Origin: Glaciecola siphonariae
GTDB lineage: Bacteria > Pseudomonadota > Gammaproteobacteria > Enterobacterales > Alteromonadaceae
Reading direction: 5' to 3'
NCBI RefSeq assembly: GCF_042652645.1
Contig: NZ_JBHSGU010000029.1
Location: 124,001 to 188,000, forward strand
Length of the DNA: 64,000 bases
Shown here: positions 45,038 through 54,401 of the stretch, piece after piece
Layout of the letters: each line of letters begins with the position of its first letter
How positions within the stretch are numbered: the first letter of the stretch is position 1
Program-made: the position numbers and the translations under genes
Notes under the pieces: model-generated
Seen by the model: the letters and a program-made list of their open reading frames with translations, nothing else
What the model was told of the DNA's origin: nothing
Database searches by the model: none

Positions 45038-45883
45038 ATGCGCAGGCTTTTTTTATTAGCGATATATCTAATGTGCCAATGTGTTTTAGCAAGCGCGACT
45101 GCTGCAGACGGTAAACTGATTGGCACCGCTGGGCTCATGCAGGTTGAAGGTGCGGGCGGCGGCGGAATTGTGCCTTGGGCAACCCTAGCAGGTTACGACT
45201 CGCGCGAGCAAATCTCGTTAAATGCGATGTTCAGCCAAGTATCGGTAGATGACTATCGCTTGCGCGCGATGGGCGCATCGGTGTCATTGTACGACAGAGT
45301 TGAGCTCTCGGTGGCTAAACAGCGATTCGACATCAACGGCACCGATGTAAATATCCAGCAAGATATTTACGGGGCAAAAGTGCGCTTAAGCTCAGATGCA
45401 GTATACGGAAGATGGCCGCAAATAAGTATCGGCTGGCAGCACAAACGTTTAAGAGACGGCGCTATCGCACGTACGCTTGGGGCTGATAACTCCTCTCACG
45501 GTAACGACTTTTACCTTGCGGCAACAAAAGTGCATCTTGGCGCTCTGGCCGGCTATAACGCCGTTTGGAATGTAACGGTTCGCGCCAGCAAAGCGAATCA
45601 AACGGGCTTATTAGGCTTTGGGAGTGCAAGCGATAATCACTACAAAGCTTTGCTTGAAGCGTCAGCAGGAATTTTACTTTCTCGGCACGTGGTAATAGGC
45701 GCTGAGTACAGGCAAAAACCTAACAATTTAGGTCTTGGCGAACAGGCATGGAAAGATATTTTTATCAGCTACATACCGTCTAAACGCGTCAATTTTACCC
45801 TAGCCTGGGTTGATTTAGGCAGCATCGCGGGCGCCCCTGAACAAACGGGCGTGTATTTTTCAATCAGCGGGGGCTTACTGTAA
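45038..45883 (+). CDS. DUF3034-family secreted protein
   Basis: The 281-residue product has a signal peptide (MRRLFLLAIYLMCQCVLASATA) and the DUF3034 start GKLIGTAGLMQVEGAGGGG with PWATLAGYDS. Alternating beta-strands and an aromatic-rich end suggest an outer-membrane barrel-like fold. The function of DUF3034 is unknown. The ATG at 45038 was chosen for its GAGGAAA. It lies one base after the EAL gene stop and ends in TAATG with the globin gene. Confidence 0.8.
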   Translation: MRRLFLLAIYLMCQCVLASATAADGKLIGTAGLMQVEGAGGGGIVPWATLAGYDSREQISLNAMFSQVSVDDYRLRAMGASVSLYDRVELSVAKQRFDINGTDVNIQQDIYGAKVRLSSDAVYGRWPQISIGWQHKRLRDGAIARTLGADNSSHGNDFYLAATKVHLGALAGYNAVWNVTVRASKANQTGLLGFGSASDNHYKALLEASAGILLSRHVVIGAEYRQKPNNLGLGEQAWKDIFISYIPSKRVNFTLAWVDLGSIAGAPEQTGVYFSISGGLL

Positions 45884-46311
45884 TGGCTTTGTTTAGAATA
45901 GCGGCGATGTTATTAACTGCACTTTTACTGTTGAGCTGTAAGCATACAGACGCGGGCAGCACTTTGTATGAAGAGTTAGGCGGTCGCAGTGGTATCAACC
46001 AGATTGTTGATAATTTTATAACTGAAATTGAATATAGCCCCGATATATTCCCGTATTTTGAAAATAGCGACGTTGCGCGTTTTCATGAAAAGCTGTCGGA
46101 GCATATATGCATGCTGGCATCAGGACCCTGCGCTTATACCGGCGATACTATGGAGCAAGTGCATGCCGGTATGAATATAAGTGAGCGCGACTTTAATATT
46201 GGCGTTGATTTGCTGATAAACGCCATGAACAAAGCCAACATACCTCATACCACTCAAAACAAGCTATTAGCCACCATGACACCCACTCGCAAAGAGATTA
46301 TTTATAAATAA
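45883..46311 (+). CDS. Lipoprotein truncated hemoglobin, group 1
   Basis: Truncated hemoglobins bind O2, NO or CO through heme. The 142-residue product has a lipoprotein signal with lipobox LLSC (Cys19), then a group 1 domain starting LYEELGGRSGINQIVDNF. The likely proximal histidine is His94 in MEQVHAGMNI. A lipoprotein globin outside the cytoplasm is unusual and fits a heme- or gas-linked role with the sensor operon. The ATG overlaps the preceding stop (TAATG). Confidence 0.88.
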   Translation: MALFRIAAMLLTALLLLSCKHTDAGSTLYEELGGRSGINQIVDNFITEIEYSPDIFPYFENSDVARFHEKLSEHICMLASGPCAYTGDTMEQVHAGMNISERDFNIGVDLLINAMNKANIPHTTQNKLLATMTPTRKEIIYK

Positions 46312-46416
46312 TGTAAGTCACGCAAAGGCTTACGTAAGTTAACTTGCAAACGCCACGCACTGATAAGCAAAGTCTGCGGAGCCAACACATGATCCTTGCT
46401 AATGACCTGTGTTTGC

Positions 46417-49400
46417 TTATTCGATTAAAAAAGACTCAATGGCCCCGCGCTTTTGCATGGTGACGAACATGCGCTTTTTATTATTTCCCCCTAGCGCAAC
46501 GTTGGTAGGGTATTTTCCTTTAAGCGCTACCTCTCGCAAAATTTTTCCTTGCGGGGAAACGATGGCAATCACACCTTTGCTGTAGCGAGCAATGTAAATA
46601 TTGCCAGAGGCATCAGTCAGCATGCCGTCGAGACCAAAATCATCAAACGAAATGAGCAAGGATTTGCTGATAACATTACCATCTTTGTCCAATTTATACT
46701 GCCACACCTTGCGCTGAACGCTCTCGTTCACATAGAGTGTTTTTTCGTCAGGACTTAAAGCAATGCCGTTGGTAGTGCCCATGTTACCCTCAAGCAAGGT
46801 CACCGTGCGGTCTTTATTTATTCGCCAAAGATTACCGTTACTTTGCGCCCAGTTAGGATCGCTCGCAAAAATCAATCCGGAGCTTGAAACGACAATATCA
46901 TTCGGCTGATTCATTTTCTCAAAATGCGCGTAAACCTCTACCTCGACCCCACCCTCACGCCGCATGTTTTCAGCACTGATTATCATCACGTTATGATTTA
47001 CGTAGTCGGCAATATACATATTTCCAGCTAGGTCGAAATCTATGCCGTTGCCAATAGAGTCATTAGGCAAGCGAGCAAACTCAACCGCCTGATGTTGCCC
47101 ACTCACTCGCCCGATTGTTCCATTTTGCTGAAAATTCACCGCGTACAAAGCGCCGTCTTTACCCACCGCTGGCCCTTCTACCCCGTTGGTAAAAACACCG
47201 TCAGCCACCCAATCAACGCTTCTATATACAGGCAGTGTCGAACTTGTGGTGTGGCAGGCTTCAATGAGTGTTAAGAACAAGGGTACCGCTGCAATAAGCG
47301 TTTCTTTTTGCTGAGCTTGTAAGGCCATAAGCTGAGTTTGAAGGCTAGTGACTTGCGCGTTTGACATCGTGCTTGTCCCAGAGCATAAATCAATGGTTTG
47401 ATGCGCAAGCCTTAAAAAAGCACTCGCCTCGTTTAACAGCACTTTGAATCGCGCTAACTCTGGGGTATTTGTATCAATGTCTTGCAAATTCAAGATGCTT
47501 TGTTGCCATAATGCAAGCTGTTTTGAGATTGCCTCAATCACCGAGCTTTTGCTTGTTTCCTGCGCTTGAAGCGCTTGAGTAAGCTCAATCAAAGTTAAAC
47601 TTTCAGGTCCTAAGTAATCCACAAAATCATCCAAAGGGGCTAGCTGGTGATATTTGTTCTGTCGATATTTAATATGGTGTCGGGTGTAGTAATGCGCAGG
47701 CTCAAACAAAGGTGCAAGTTGCCGCAGAGAAGCGATAAGGGATGACGTCTTGCCTCTATACGGCTCATTTCTATCAATGTCATTGACTGAGTTAGTCTGT
47801 GTCTTAGATTTTGAGCCAAAGGTCGTATCTAACGCCGGATGTGTTGCGCCCAGCAACTTTGAAAAGCCCTTGGTTTGCTGCTGGTAGTGCTGCAAACCAA
47901 CAACATCGCGTGCATATTGGTCAATCACAAATAAACGCTCATACATATTATCGCTATCTGTTAACGTCGGCGGCGACCACAATCTCTCAGCAATTACAAA
48001 CAAGCGCGGCCAAGTTCGTATATCTATGTTTTCATGGGTCACTAATTCAGACCACAATGTAGCCTCTCCACCCAATACATAACGGCGTTTGTCGTCGGTT
48101 AGCGCAGCAGGCAATTTTATATCGGGCATCTCTTCAAGGACTAGCTCTTGTGCATTGAGCATATAAAAAGCGTTGCCAATAAATAAACGGTGAGCCTGCA
48201 GCAGTGATGCCGTCTCGCCGACATTCATCTCTATATTCAGCGGCCCCATCCAGCTATCAACCGAAAATTTCAACACGCCACTTAAGGCAGAGCTCCGTTT
48301 CTCTTGCTGAGTAAGCGAGCGGATGTCAACTTGCCTAAAAGAGCGCTCGTTAAGCTGCATATAGCCGCAAACCTTCACCGGCGTATTGTCCTGTGTAAAG
48401 GGTTCTAGTCTTAGTACACCTGTCACAGGCGATCCTTTCAAGCGCTCAATTTCGAGCGCCCATGCTCGGGAGCTAATTTTTTCGCCAATATCCATACATT
48501 TTGATACGTCATGAGAATACAGGTCACGGATAGGTGCATTGCGATAATGGTAAGCGCTGTACTGGGGTTGGTCGATATAAAATCCGGTCGACAGCACACC
48601 TTGATAACCCTTTTGTGTAAACTCAGTGATCGAGTCTAAGCCGCGCCAAGACTGAATAACGATATCTTGCGGTAAATCTGGATGATATATCTCATCCCAC
48701 CCCACTAGTTTGCGCTGATATTTAGCTAAAATGTTCTGCACTTTGACATTAAAATAATGGTGGATATCTTCGCTTGAGTGCAGCTTATAATCGAGCATGA
48801 GCTGGCGAATATTAGGATTATTCAGCCATTGTGTTGGATTAACTTCATCGCCTCCTATATGCAAATAGGCGTCTGGAAAAAGACGACTGAACTCTTTTAC
48901 AATGGCGTCAACAAAGGAGTATACCCTATCATCGCTAACATCAAGGACCGGTTCAAACACTCCCCAATGGCGCTGCATTTCACTTTGCTTTTTGTCTGCC
49001 ATCAGCTCAGGATAAGCCACCGCGATGGCCGAGGCATGGCCAGGAATATCAAACTCGGGGACAACTCTAATGCCTAGCAAGCTGGCATATTGCACAAGCT
49101 CCTTTATTTCCTCTTGTGAATAATAGAGATTATCAGAGGCAAGTTGGTGTAACTTAGGATAGCGTTTTGACTCAATTCTCCAGCCTTGATCATCATTTAA
49201 ATGCCAGTGAAATACATTGAGCTTTGCCGCCGCCATGCCCCTTAACTGCCGCTTAATATCATCAAGCGGTATAAAGTGGCGCACGCTGTCTATGAGCAGG
49301 CCACGCCAAGCAAATTCAGGTTTATCAACAATATTGATGAGCGGCAACTTTAATGACTTAGGCGCTGCGCTCTGCTCTTTTTGACCTGCATATTGACCGG

Positions 49401-50022
49401 CATGTTGACTTGCATATTGACCTGCATAACTCCCTTCGTTTGCGCTAAAGAGCAACTGCATTAAACTTCTTAAGCCATGCATAGCACCAAAGTCAGTATT
49501 CGCTTGAATGAGCACTTTCTTGTTGCCACTCATTTCTGTATCGCTGGCCTGAGCATTCATCGCGCTTAAATTTAAAGAATAACTTTCATCCATACCCAAA
49601 TACGGATGCACAAAACGATTCACTTCAGGTGCGGTGTATTCGGTCTCTTTTAGGTGTTCTGGGATGGCGAGCGATGGCGCATTTGTGCCGTTTTCAACAA
49701 CCTTCAGGACAATATGCGCGACGGCCTCATCATCAACCCGTTTGAGCGCGGGTAAGTTGATGCCTTGTAAAGCATCATCAAAATGATTAAGCGCGTCTTC
49801 TTTTCGTGGCTCGCTCATGCCGTTTACATAAATACTAATGGGTAAGGTAATTTTGTGCTCGCCCGGCTGCAGCCTTACTTCAAAAGGGCATGGCATGAGC
49901 GCCACAGCGCAAGCTTCATTGTTATTCTCGGCATAACTTTTTTGTAAAACCGTACAAACAACAAGAAGGGCAATTGCGAACAAGAGCCCCAAGTTCTCTC
50001 GCGTGGCATATCCGTTAAACAT
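46417..50022 (-). CDS. GH20 beta-N-acetylhexosaminidase fused to SMP-30/gluconolactonase-like domain
   Basis: The 1201-residue product has a signal peptide (about 1-31), a GH20 N-terminal domain and a GH20 catalytic domain with FHWHLNDDQGWR (271-282) and the catalytic pair Asp392-Glu393 in HIGGDEV. A helical region follows (about 740-935). Residues 939-1201 form an SMP-30/gluconolactonase-type propeller. The three metal ligands of that family appear as Glu949 (VEGPAV), Asn1041 (QPNDIV) and Asp1132 (GLDGML), with TNGIALSPDEKTLYV at 1084-1098. This suggests a working lactonase. Residues 199-214 contain repeats of AGQ. The protein probably acts in the periplasm and is the last gene of the operon. 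Confidence 0.92.
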   Translation of the reverse strand: MFNGYATRENLGLLFAIALLVVCTVLQKSYAENNNEACAVALMPCPFEVRLQPGEHKITLPISIYVNGMSEPRKEDALNHFDDALQGINLPALKRVDDEAVAHIVLKVVENGTNAPSLAIPEHLKETEYTAPEVNRFVHPYLGMDESYSLNLSAMNAQASDTEMSGNKKVLIQANTDFGAMHGLRSLMQLLFSANEGSYAGQYASQHAGQYAGQKEQSAAPKSLKLPLINIVDKPEFAWRGLLIDSVRHFIPLDDIKRQLRGMAAAKLNVFHWHLNDDQGWRIESKRYPKLHQLASDNLYYSQEEIKELVQYASLLGIRVVPEFDIPGHASAIAVAYPELMADKKQSEMQRHWGVFEPVLDVSDDRVYSFVDAIVKEFSRLFPDAYLHIGGDEVNPTQWLNNPNIRQLMLDYKLHSSEDIHHYFNVKVQNILAKYQRKLVGWDEIYHPDLPQDIVIQSWRGLDSITEFTQKGYQGVLSTGFYIDQPQYSAYHYRNAPIRDLYSHDVSKCMDIGEKISSRAWALEIERLKGSPVTGVLRLEPFTQDNTPVKVCGYMQLNERSFRQVDIRSLTQQEKRSSALSGVLKFSVDSWMGPLNIEMNVGETASLLQAHRLFIGNAFYMLNAQELVLEEMPDIKLPAALTDDKRRYVLGGEATLWSELVTHENIDIRTWPRLFVIAERLWSPPTLTDSDNMYERLFVIDQYARDVVGLQHYQQQTKGFSKLLGATHPALDTTFGSKSKTQTNSVNDIDRNEPYRGKTSSLIASLRQLAPLFEPAHYYTRHHIKYRQNKYHQLAPLDDFVDYLGPESLTLIELTQALQAQETSKSSVIEAISKQLALWQQSILNLQDIDTNTPELARFKVLLNEASAFLRLAHQTIDLCSGTSTMSNAQVTSLQTQLMALQAQQKETLIAAVPLFLTLIEACHTTSSTLPVYRSVDWVADGVFTNGVEGPAVGKDGALYAVNFQQNGTIGRVSGQHQAVEFARLPNDSIGNGIDFDLAGNMYIADYVNHNVMIISAENMRREGGVEVEVYAHFEKMNQPNDIVVSSSGLIFASDPNWAQSNGNLWRINKDRTVTLLEGNMGTTNGIALSPDEKTLYVNESVQRKVWQYKLDKDGNVISKSLLISFDDFGLDGMLTDASGNIYIARYSKGVIAIVSPQGKILREVALKGKYPTNVALGGNNKKRMFVTMQKRGAIESFLIE
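49381..49428. repeat. Four 12-bp tandem repeats inside the GH20 gene
   Basis: Units such as TTGACCTGCATA repeat four times in phase. On the coding strand they encode successive YAGQ/YASQ/HAGQ units at residues about 199-214, in a loop between the GH20 N-terminal and catalytic domains. A unit is four codons, so copy-number change would keep the frame. Confidence 0.85.
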
Positions 50023-50072
50023 TATGTTTTAGCCTTTATCATGTAGAAACCTCTAGGTCGCGCGAGCCTTGC

Positions 50073-51497
50073 TCACAGAACCGTTTTCTGACTAAGCGAA
50101 GCATCTTCAGCTTGCGTTTTTTGCGTCATTAAACTCACCACAATGCCACCCAAAGCAGCAGCGACGAGCGCGGGTAAAATAGAGTTACCGAGTTGTTCGA
50201 TTAATGGGGTGTAGGCACTCACTCCTAGCGCTGTAAACATACCCGCGAGCAAGCTAGCAATTGCGCCTTGCCATGTGTACGCTGGCCATAAACGACCCAA
50301 TAGGCCGCAAACGCATAGACCCGACATCAGCACGGCTATCATTTGGGTAATATAGCTGATGATGTTATCCGAGAGCATAGCCAACAATGTGGCGATTGAT
50401 ATTGTAATCACTAGCGCAAAACGCGACAACAACAGGGATTTATTTTTTGCTGGCGTTTTCCTAAATATAACGGTGTAAATATCGGTGAATAAAATGCTCA
50501 CACCGGCGATAGCGTCTGAGCTGGCGCTAGACAGCGTAGCCGAAATACCAGCAATAATGATAAGCACACCTAAGGCAAGCGGCAGCACGTTGAGTGCCAG
50601 ATGAGGAAAGGCAAATGCTGAGTTATCTAATTCACTATTTATGGCATAAGCGCTCATGCCAATAATCGCCGGTACAATAGAAAAACCTAAGTACAACAGA
50701 CCAGAACTCACAAATGATTTTCGAATAGTAGCAACATTTTTGCCCGAGTAAATGCGTTGACGAAACGACGGCGTCGCCAATACCCCTACCAATATTGCTA
50801 CAGCAAGCGAAATAGCGGGCACGATACCTAAAGTATTACTACCGTCCATTGCCTTGTGCTTTGCGTCTTGCGATGCAAGCATACTCTCCCATCCACCTAC
50901 ATACTGCACAGAAAAGTACGCCATCAAAATAAAACCAGTAAAGAGAATGAGCGCCTGCATCGAGTCGGTCCATACCACCGCTGTGTAGCCACCAATCACT
51001 ACATATACCGCAAAGCTCAGGGCAATAATGAGTTTACTGGTTTGCATATCGATGCCCGTTAACCAAGACAAATACAAACTTCCGCCTATTATATGTGCAC
51101 CTAACCAACCTATGCTTGCAGCATAAATAATAAAGGCGATAAGGTTTTTTACGACCTGATTGTTTTGCACATAAAACGCCAATTCTTCGCTCATGGTGGT
51201 AAAGCGAAAGCGCCTCATAGGTGCAAAAATAAAGGCTAATAGCAAGATGCCTAGCGCACCTCCGAGGCCATAGAGCGCTCCCGCCCAGCCATTTTCATAG
51301 GCAAAACCAACCGCACCCATCGACGACCCTGTTCCTACCATTGTCGCAACAGTGGTGCCTAAAGACAGCAAAAACGGGACTTTACGGTCTGCCAATAAAA
51401 AGTCATCACTATTAGTTTGCTTTCGCGACACCGCCCACGACAAGGCAATCATGGCGAGGGTGTATACAGCAAATGCAAAAATGTAAATATAATTCAT
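50073..51497 (-). CDS. Sodium:solute symporter family transporter
   Basis: The 474-residue product is a multi-span inner-membrane protein of the SSS family, with about 13 hydrophobic segments. The SSS-like stretch GGYTAVVWTDSMQALILFTG lies near residue 170, and GTTVATMVGTGSSMGAVGFA near residue 50. In this context it is a candidate carrier for N-acetylglucosaminate or a related sugar acid. It lies between ridA-like and GH20 genes and belongs to the same operon. Confidence 0.9.
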   Translation of the reverse strand: MNYIYIFAFAVYTLAMIALSWAVSRKQTNSDDFLLADRKVPFLLSLGTTVATMVGTGSSMGAVGFAYENGWAGALYGLGGALGILLLAFIFAPMRRFRFTTMSEELAFYVQNNQVVKNLIAFIIYAASIGWLGAHIIGGSLYLSWLTGIDMQTSKLIIALSFAVYVVIGGYTAVVWTDSMQALILFTGFILMAYFSVQYVGGWESMLASQDAKHKAMDGSNTLGIVPAISLAVAILVGVLATPSFRQRIYSGKNVATIRKSFVSSGLLYLGFSIVPAIIGMSAYAINSELDNSAFAFPHLALNVLPLALGVLIIIAGISATLSSASSDAIAGVSILFTDIYTVIFRKTPAKNKSLLLSRFALVITISIATLLAMLSDNIISYITQMIAVLMSGLCVCGLLGRLWPAYTWQGAIASLLAGMFTALGVSAYTPLIEQLGNSILPALVAAALGGIVVSLMTQKTQAEDASLSQKTVL

Positions 51498-51538
51498 ACT
51501 ACACGCTCGCCTATACCTGACATGCCGCTGGCGAACAT

Positions 51539-51934
51539 TTAATCACTCAAGGGACTTTTAAAGCAGGTCACATCCACCTCTACCTTACAATCAATCACCA
51601 AATCGGCCACCATGCAAATGCGCGCCGGAGGATGGTCACCAAATACTTGCTGAAACACTTTATTAAACGACTGAAAATACCGTGCGTCGGTCAGTACAAC
51701 AGACACGTGCACCACATGCTCAAGGCCATAGCCTGCTTCGTCCATGATATTAAGGCAGTTTTCAATGGCGAGTTTAGACTGTTCAACTATGCTACCCTCA
51801 ACCACCTCACCATCTCGCATCGGTGTTTGACCAGAGACTTTTAACCAGCCGCCTGCCTCTACGGCTCTTGAAAATGGCAGATGCTGCCCCCCTGTTCCTT
51901 CGCCGCCCTCTGCGCCATATCGCTTTATTGTCAT
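51539..51934 (-). CDS. RidA-family enamine/imine deaminase
   Basis: RidA proteins speed hydrolysis of reactive enamines and imines made by PLP enzymes. The 131-residue product has the family layout and the conserved arginine in PPARICMVADL near residue 106. The ATG at 51934 was chosen for ACAGGA seven bases upstream. It sits between the deacylase and symporter genes. Its presence fits the adjacent DSD1-like dehydratase, which should release an enamine. Confidence 0.92.
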   Translation of the reverse strand: MTIKRYGAEGGEGTGGQHLPFSRAVEAGGWLKVSGQTPMRDGEVVEGSIVEQSKLAIENCLNIMDEAGYGLEHVVHVSVVLTDARYFQSFNKVFQQVFGDHPPARICMVADLVIDCKVEVDVTCFKSPLSD

Positions 51935-51953
51935 CGTGTTTTCCTGTTCCAAA

Positions 51954-53462
51954 CTAAGCTAAGCTTTGTGCATTTGTTTGGCGCTTCAAAAATCGCCCAG
52001 CGCCTTTTTTAGGTCTTAATACAGCGCCTTCAGCCTGATGTGACTGAAAGCTCAGTTGACCATTTACCCACACTTTTTCTATGCCTGTAGACATTGCCAT
52101 AGGGTCTGTAAAGTCAGCCATATCGGCAATATTTTGGGCGTCAAACAACACTAAGTCGGCATAATAGCCAACGCGCAAAAACCCTCTTTTATCAATCGAA
52201 AACTCGCTTGCAGATAAACCTGTCATTTTATGAACTGCCTGCGCCAAGCCAAACAGCTTTTGGTCTCTGCAGTAGCGACCGAGTACACGAGGAAACGCGC
52301 CCCAAAGCCTAGGATGCGGATGCGGATCGCAAGGCAAGCCATCTGAACCCACCATGCTGAATGACAAAGCTAGGAAATGCTTCATGTCGTCTTCCTTCAT
52401 CCCGTGATACACAGCCCCTGCTGGCTGTAGTTTTTTAGCAGCATCCATCAGCGAGAGCTCCCACTGCTTGGCTATGCTCTGTAAGGTCTGTTTTGCTTTT
52501 TCTGGATGAGATTCTGACCACGTAATAAAAATATCAAAGTCTTCGGTAACTTGCGCTAAATCTAAGGTACTCGAGCTAGCATGGTAGGGGTAACAGTCGC
52601 AGCTGATTTTTTGCGCTGTTTGGCGCTTTTTAATATGTTGGCTAACTTCTTGGGCGCGCCCCCAGTTGTTTTTACCCGCGCATTTCAAATGCGAAATAAC
52701 CAGCGGGGTATTCCCGTGCTGAGCTACTGTAAACGCCTCATCTAGAGCGTCAATAATGCCATCAAACTCGGTTCGTAAATGCGTGCTATATACGCCGTTA
52801 AATTCCGCTAGGTGACCAACAAGTGCTGCCACTTCTGCCGTAGAAGCGCCCTGAGCATTTTTGTATGCCAACCCAGTGCTTAAGCCAATAGCGCCTTGCG
52901 CTAGCGCCCCTCGCAGAATGTCGGTCATTGCCGCGATTTCTTGTTCGGTGGCAGACACACTCATGTCTTTCATGACTTGTGCTCTCAAACTAGTGTGCCC
53001 AACCAACGCAGCGGCATTAACGTAAGGTGCTGCTGCCTCAAAATCCACTATATAATCTTGCAAACATGCGTAACAAAACTCCTCCGCCTTGCCCAAAAGA
53101 TTAATTGGGTCGGGCGGGGAGTTTGATGAGGCATAGGGGCTTGCGCTGATGCCGCAATTACCGATGATAACGCTGGTTACGCCTTGGCTGATTTTGTTTG
53201 TCATACTCGGGTTACGCAGCAGCTCTAAATCATCATGGGTATGCACGTCAATAAAGCCCGGTGCTAAGTACAAACCCTTTGCATCAAGCGTATGTGCTGC
53301 GGTCATGTCCTGCAAGTCACCCATTGCTACAATCTTATCGTCTTTGACCGCGACAGCTTGGTTAACGGCACTGGCACCACTGCCGTCAAGCACCTTCGCA
53401 TTGGTAATAATGAGGTCTGCATGCGAATGGGATTGCGACACAGGATGATGCATTTCTTGCAC
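51954..53462 (-). CDS. N-acyl-D-amino-acid deacylase (D-aminoacylase) family protein
   Basis: Members remove acyl groups from N-acyl-D-amino acids with a zinc centre. The 502-residue product has the metal motif DVHTHDDLELL near residue 73, the ligand cysteine in GNCGISASPY near residue 104, and CDCYPYHAS and YADLVLFD later. I infer that in this locus it may deacetylate N-acetyl-D-glucosaminate. It starts at GTG 53462 after AGGGGA. An ATG three codons in is an alternative. It lies 3 bases after the RpiR stop. Confidence 0.9.
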   Translation of the reverse strand: MQEMHHPVSQSHSHADLIITNAKVLDGSGASAVNQAVAVKDDKIVAMGDLQDMTAAHTLDAKGLYLAPGFIDVHTHDDLELLRNPSMTNKISQGVTSVIIGNCGISASPYASSNSPPDPINLLGKAEEFCYACLQDYIVDFEAAAPYVNAAALVGHTSLRAQVMKDMSVSATEQEIAAMTDILRGALAQGAIGLSTGLAYKNAQGASTAEVAALVGHLAEFNGVYSTHLRTEFDGIIDALDEAFTVAQHGNTPLVISHLKCAGKNNWGRAQEVSQHIKKRQTAQKISCDCYPYHASSSTLDLAQVTEDFDIFITWSESHPEKAKQTLQSIAKQWELSLMDAAKKLQPAGAVYHGMKEDDMKHFLALSFSMVGSDGLPCDPHPHPRLWGAFPRVLGRYCRDQKLFGLAQAVHKMTGLSASEFSIDKRGFLRVGYYADLVLFDAQNIADMADFTDPMAMSTGIEKVWVNGQLSFQSHQAEGAVLRPKKGAGRFLKRQTNAQSLA

Positions 53463-53465
53463 GGC

Positions 53466-54335
53466 TCAGTCCCCTAGTGGCAATCTGTTTGATGTAGACT
53501 GCATACCGCTCTGCTCTCGGTGATAATCGAGCTGAATTTTGATGCGCCTTAGCTTTTCTCGCGATTTACGCTGGTTTATAACAGCAAGCTCGCTAGACAG
53601 AATATCGATGGCAGCCAGCATTACGTAGCGAGAAGCACTAGGCTTAAATATATAGTCGCTTTCTTGAGTTTTTATGGGCAGGTGAAAGTCAGCATAATCT
53701 GCTAACTCGCCTTGTGGGCAAACCGCCACTATGCAGGCTCCATATTCTTTGGCGATGCGCATGGAGCTAAATACGTCGGCACTGATACCGCTTAACGACA
53801 AACATATCACTACGTCGCTTTTATCCACGGTGGCAGCGGTCATTCGCATCATCATAGGGTCAGAGTAAGAGTTACTCGCAATGCCCAGACGGAAGAAACG
53901 ATTAGTGCATTCCTGTGCCATCATGCTGCTTCCGCCCCCTACACCAAACACCAAGCAATGCTTTGCAGCACAAATAGCTTCACTGGCCCCTTGCACTACC
54001 TCAGCCTGTATTAGGCCAGAATTAAGCAACAAGATATCGCTTATCGATTGGTATACATGAGAAATATCATGCTTTTCTACCGTTTCTTCATTGGTAAATC
54101 GCTCGCCAATAGCAGCCGACTGCGCAATTTTGAGCTTAAATTCACGCACATTTGCACAGTGCACACTCTTTGCTAGGCGGGTAATAGTCGCGTGACTAAC
54201 GTCTGCGCTTTTCGCCAATTCATTAATGGTCGCATTGGCAGCAAAATTCAAATCACGCAAAATAAACTGAGCAACCTTTTTCTCAGCGGGGCTGAAGTGC
54301 CTTAGTCCCTCTTTTATGCTGTTAACAACATCCAT
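53466..54335 (-). CDS. RpiR-family transcriptional regulator
   Basis: RpiR proteins combine an N-terminal helix-turn-helix with a sugar-phosphate-binding SIS domain. The 289-residue product has the HTH (about 1-77, with SPAEKKVAQFILRDLNFAAN and SHATITRLAKSV) and a SIS domain (about 110-245, with GVGGGSSMMAQECTNRFFRL). It lies inside the operon and is a natural candidate for its local regulator, sensing a phosphorylated sugar acid. That is inference from context. Confidence 0.93.
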   Translation of the reverse strand: MDVVNSIKEGLRHFSPAEKKVAQFILRDLNFAANATINELAKSADVSHATITRLAKSVHCANVREFKLKIAQSAAIGERFTNEETVEKHDISHVYQSISDILLLNSGLIQAEVVQGASEAICAAKHCLVFGVGGGSSMMAQECTNRFFRLGIASNSYSDPMMMRMTAATVDKSDVVICLSLSGISADVFSSMRIAKEYGACIVAVCPQGELADYADFHLPIKTQESDYIFKPSASRYVMLAAIDILSSELAVINQRKSREKLRRIKIQLDYHREQSGMQSTSNRLPLGD

Positions 54336-54401
54336 TAACGTTTCCCTAGCGGTGAGTTGTTTATGAGTTCCAAATGCGTCGTTTGTGCAAACACAATGCG
54401 T

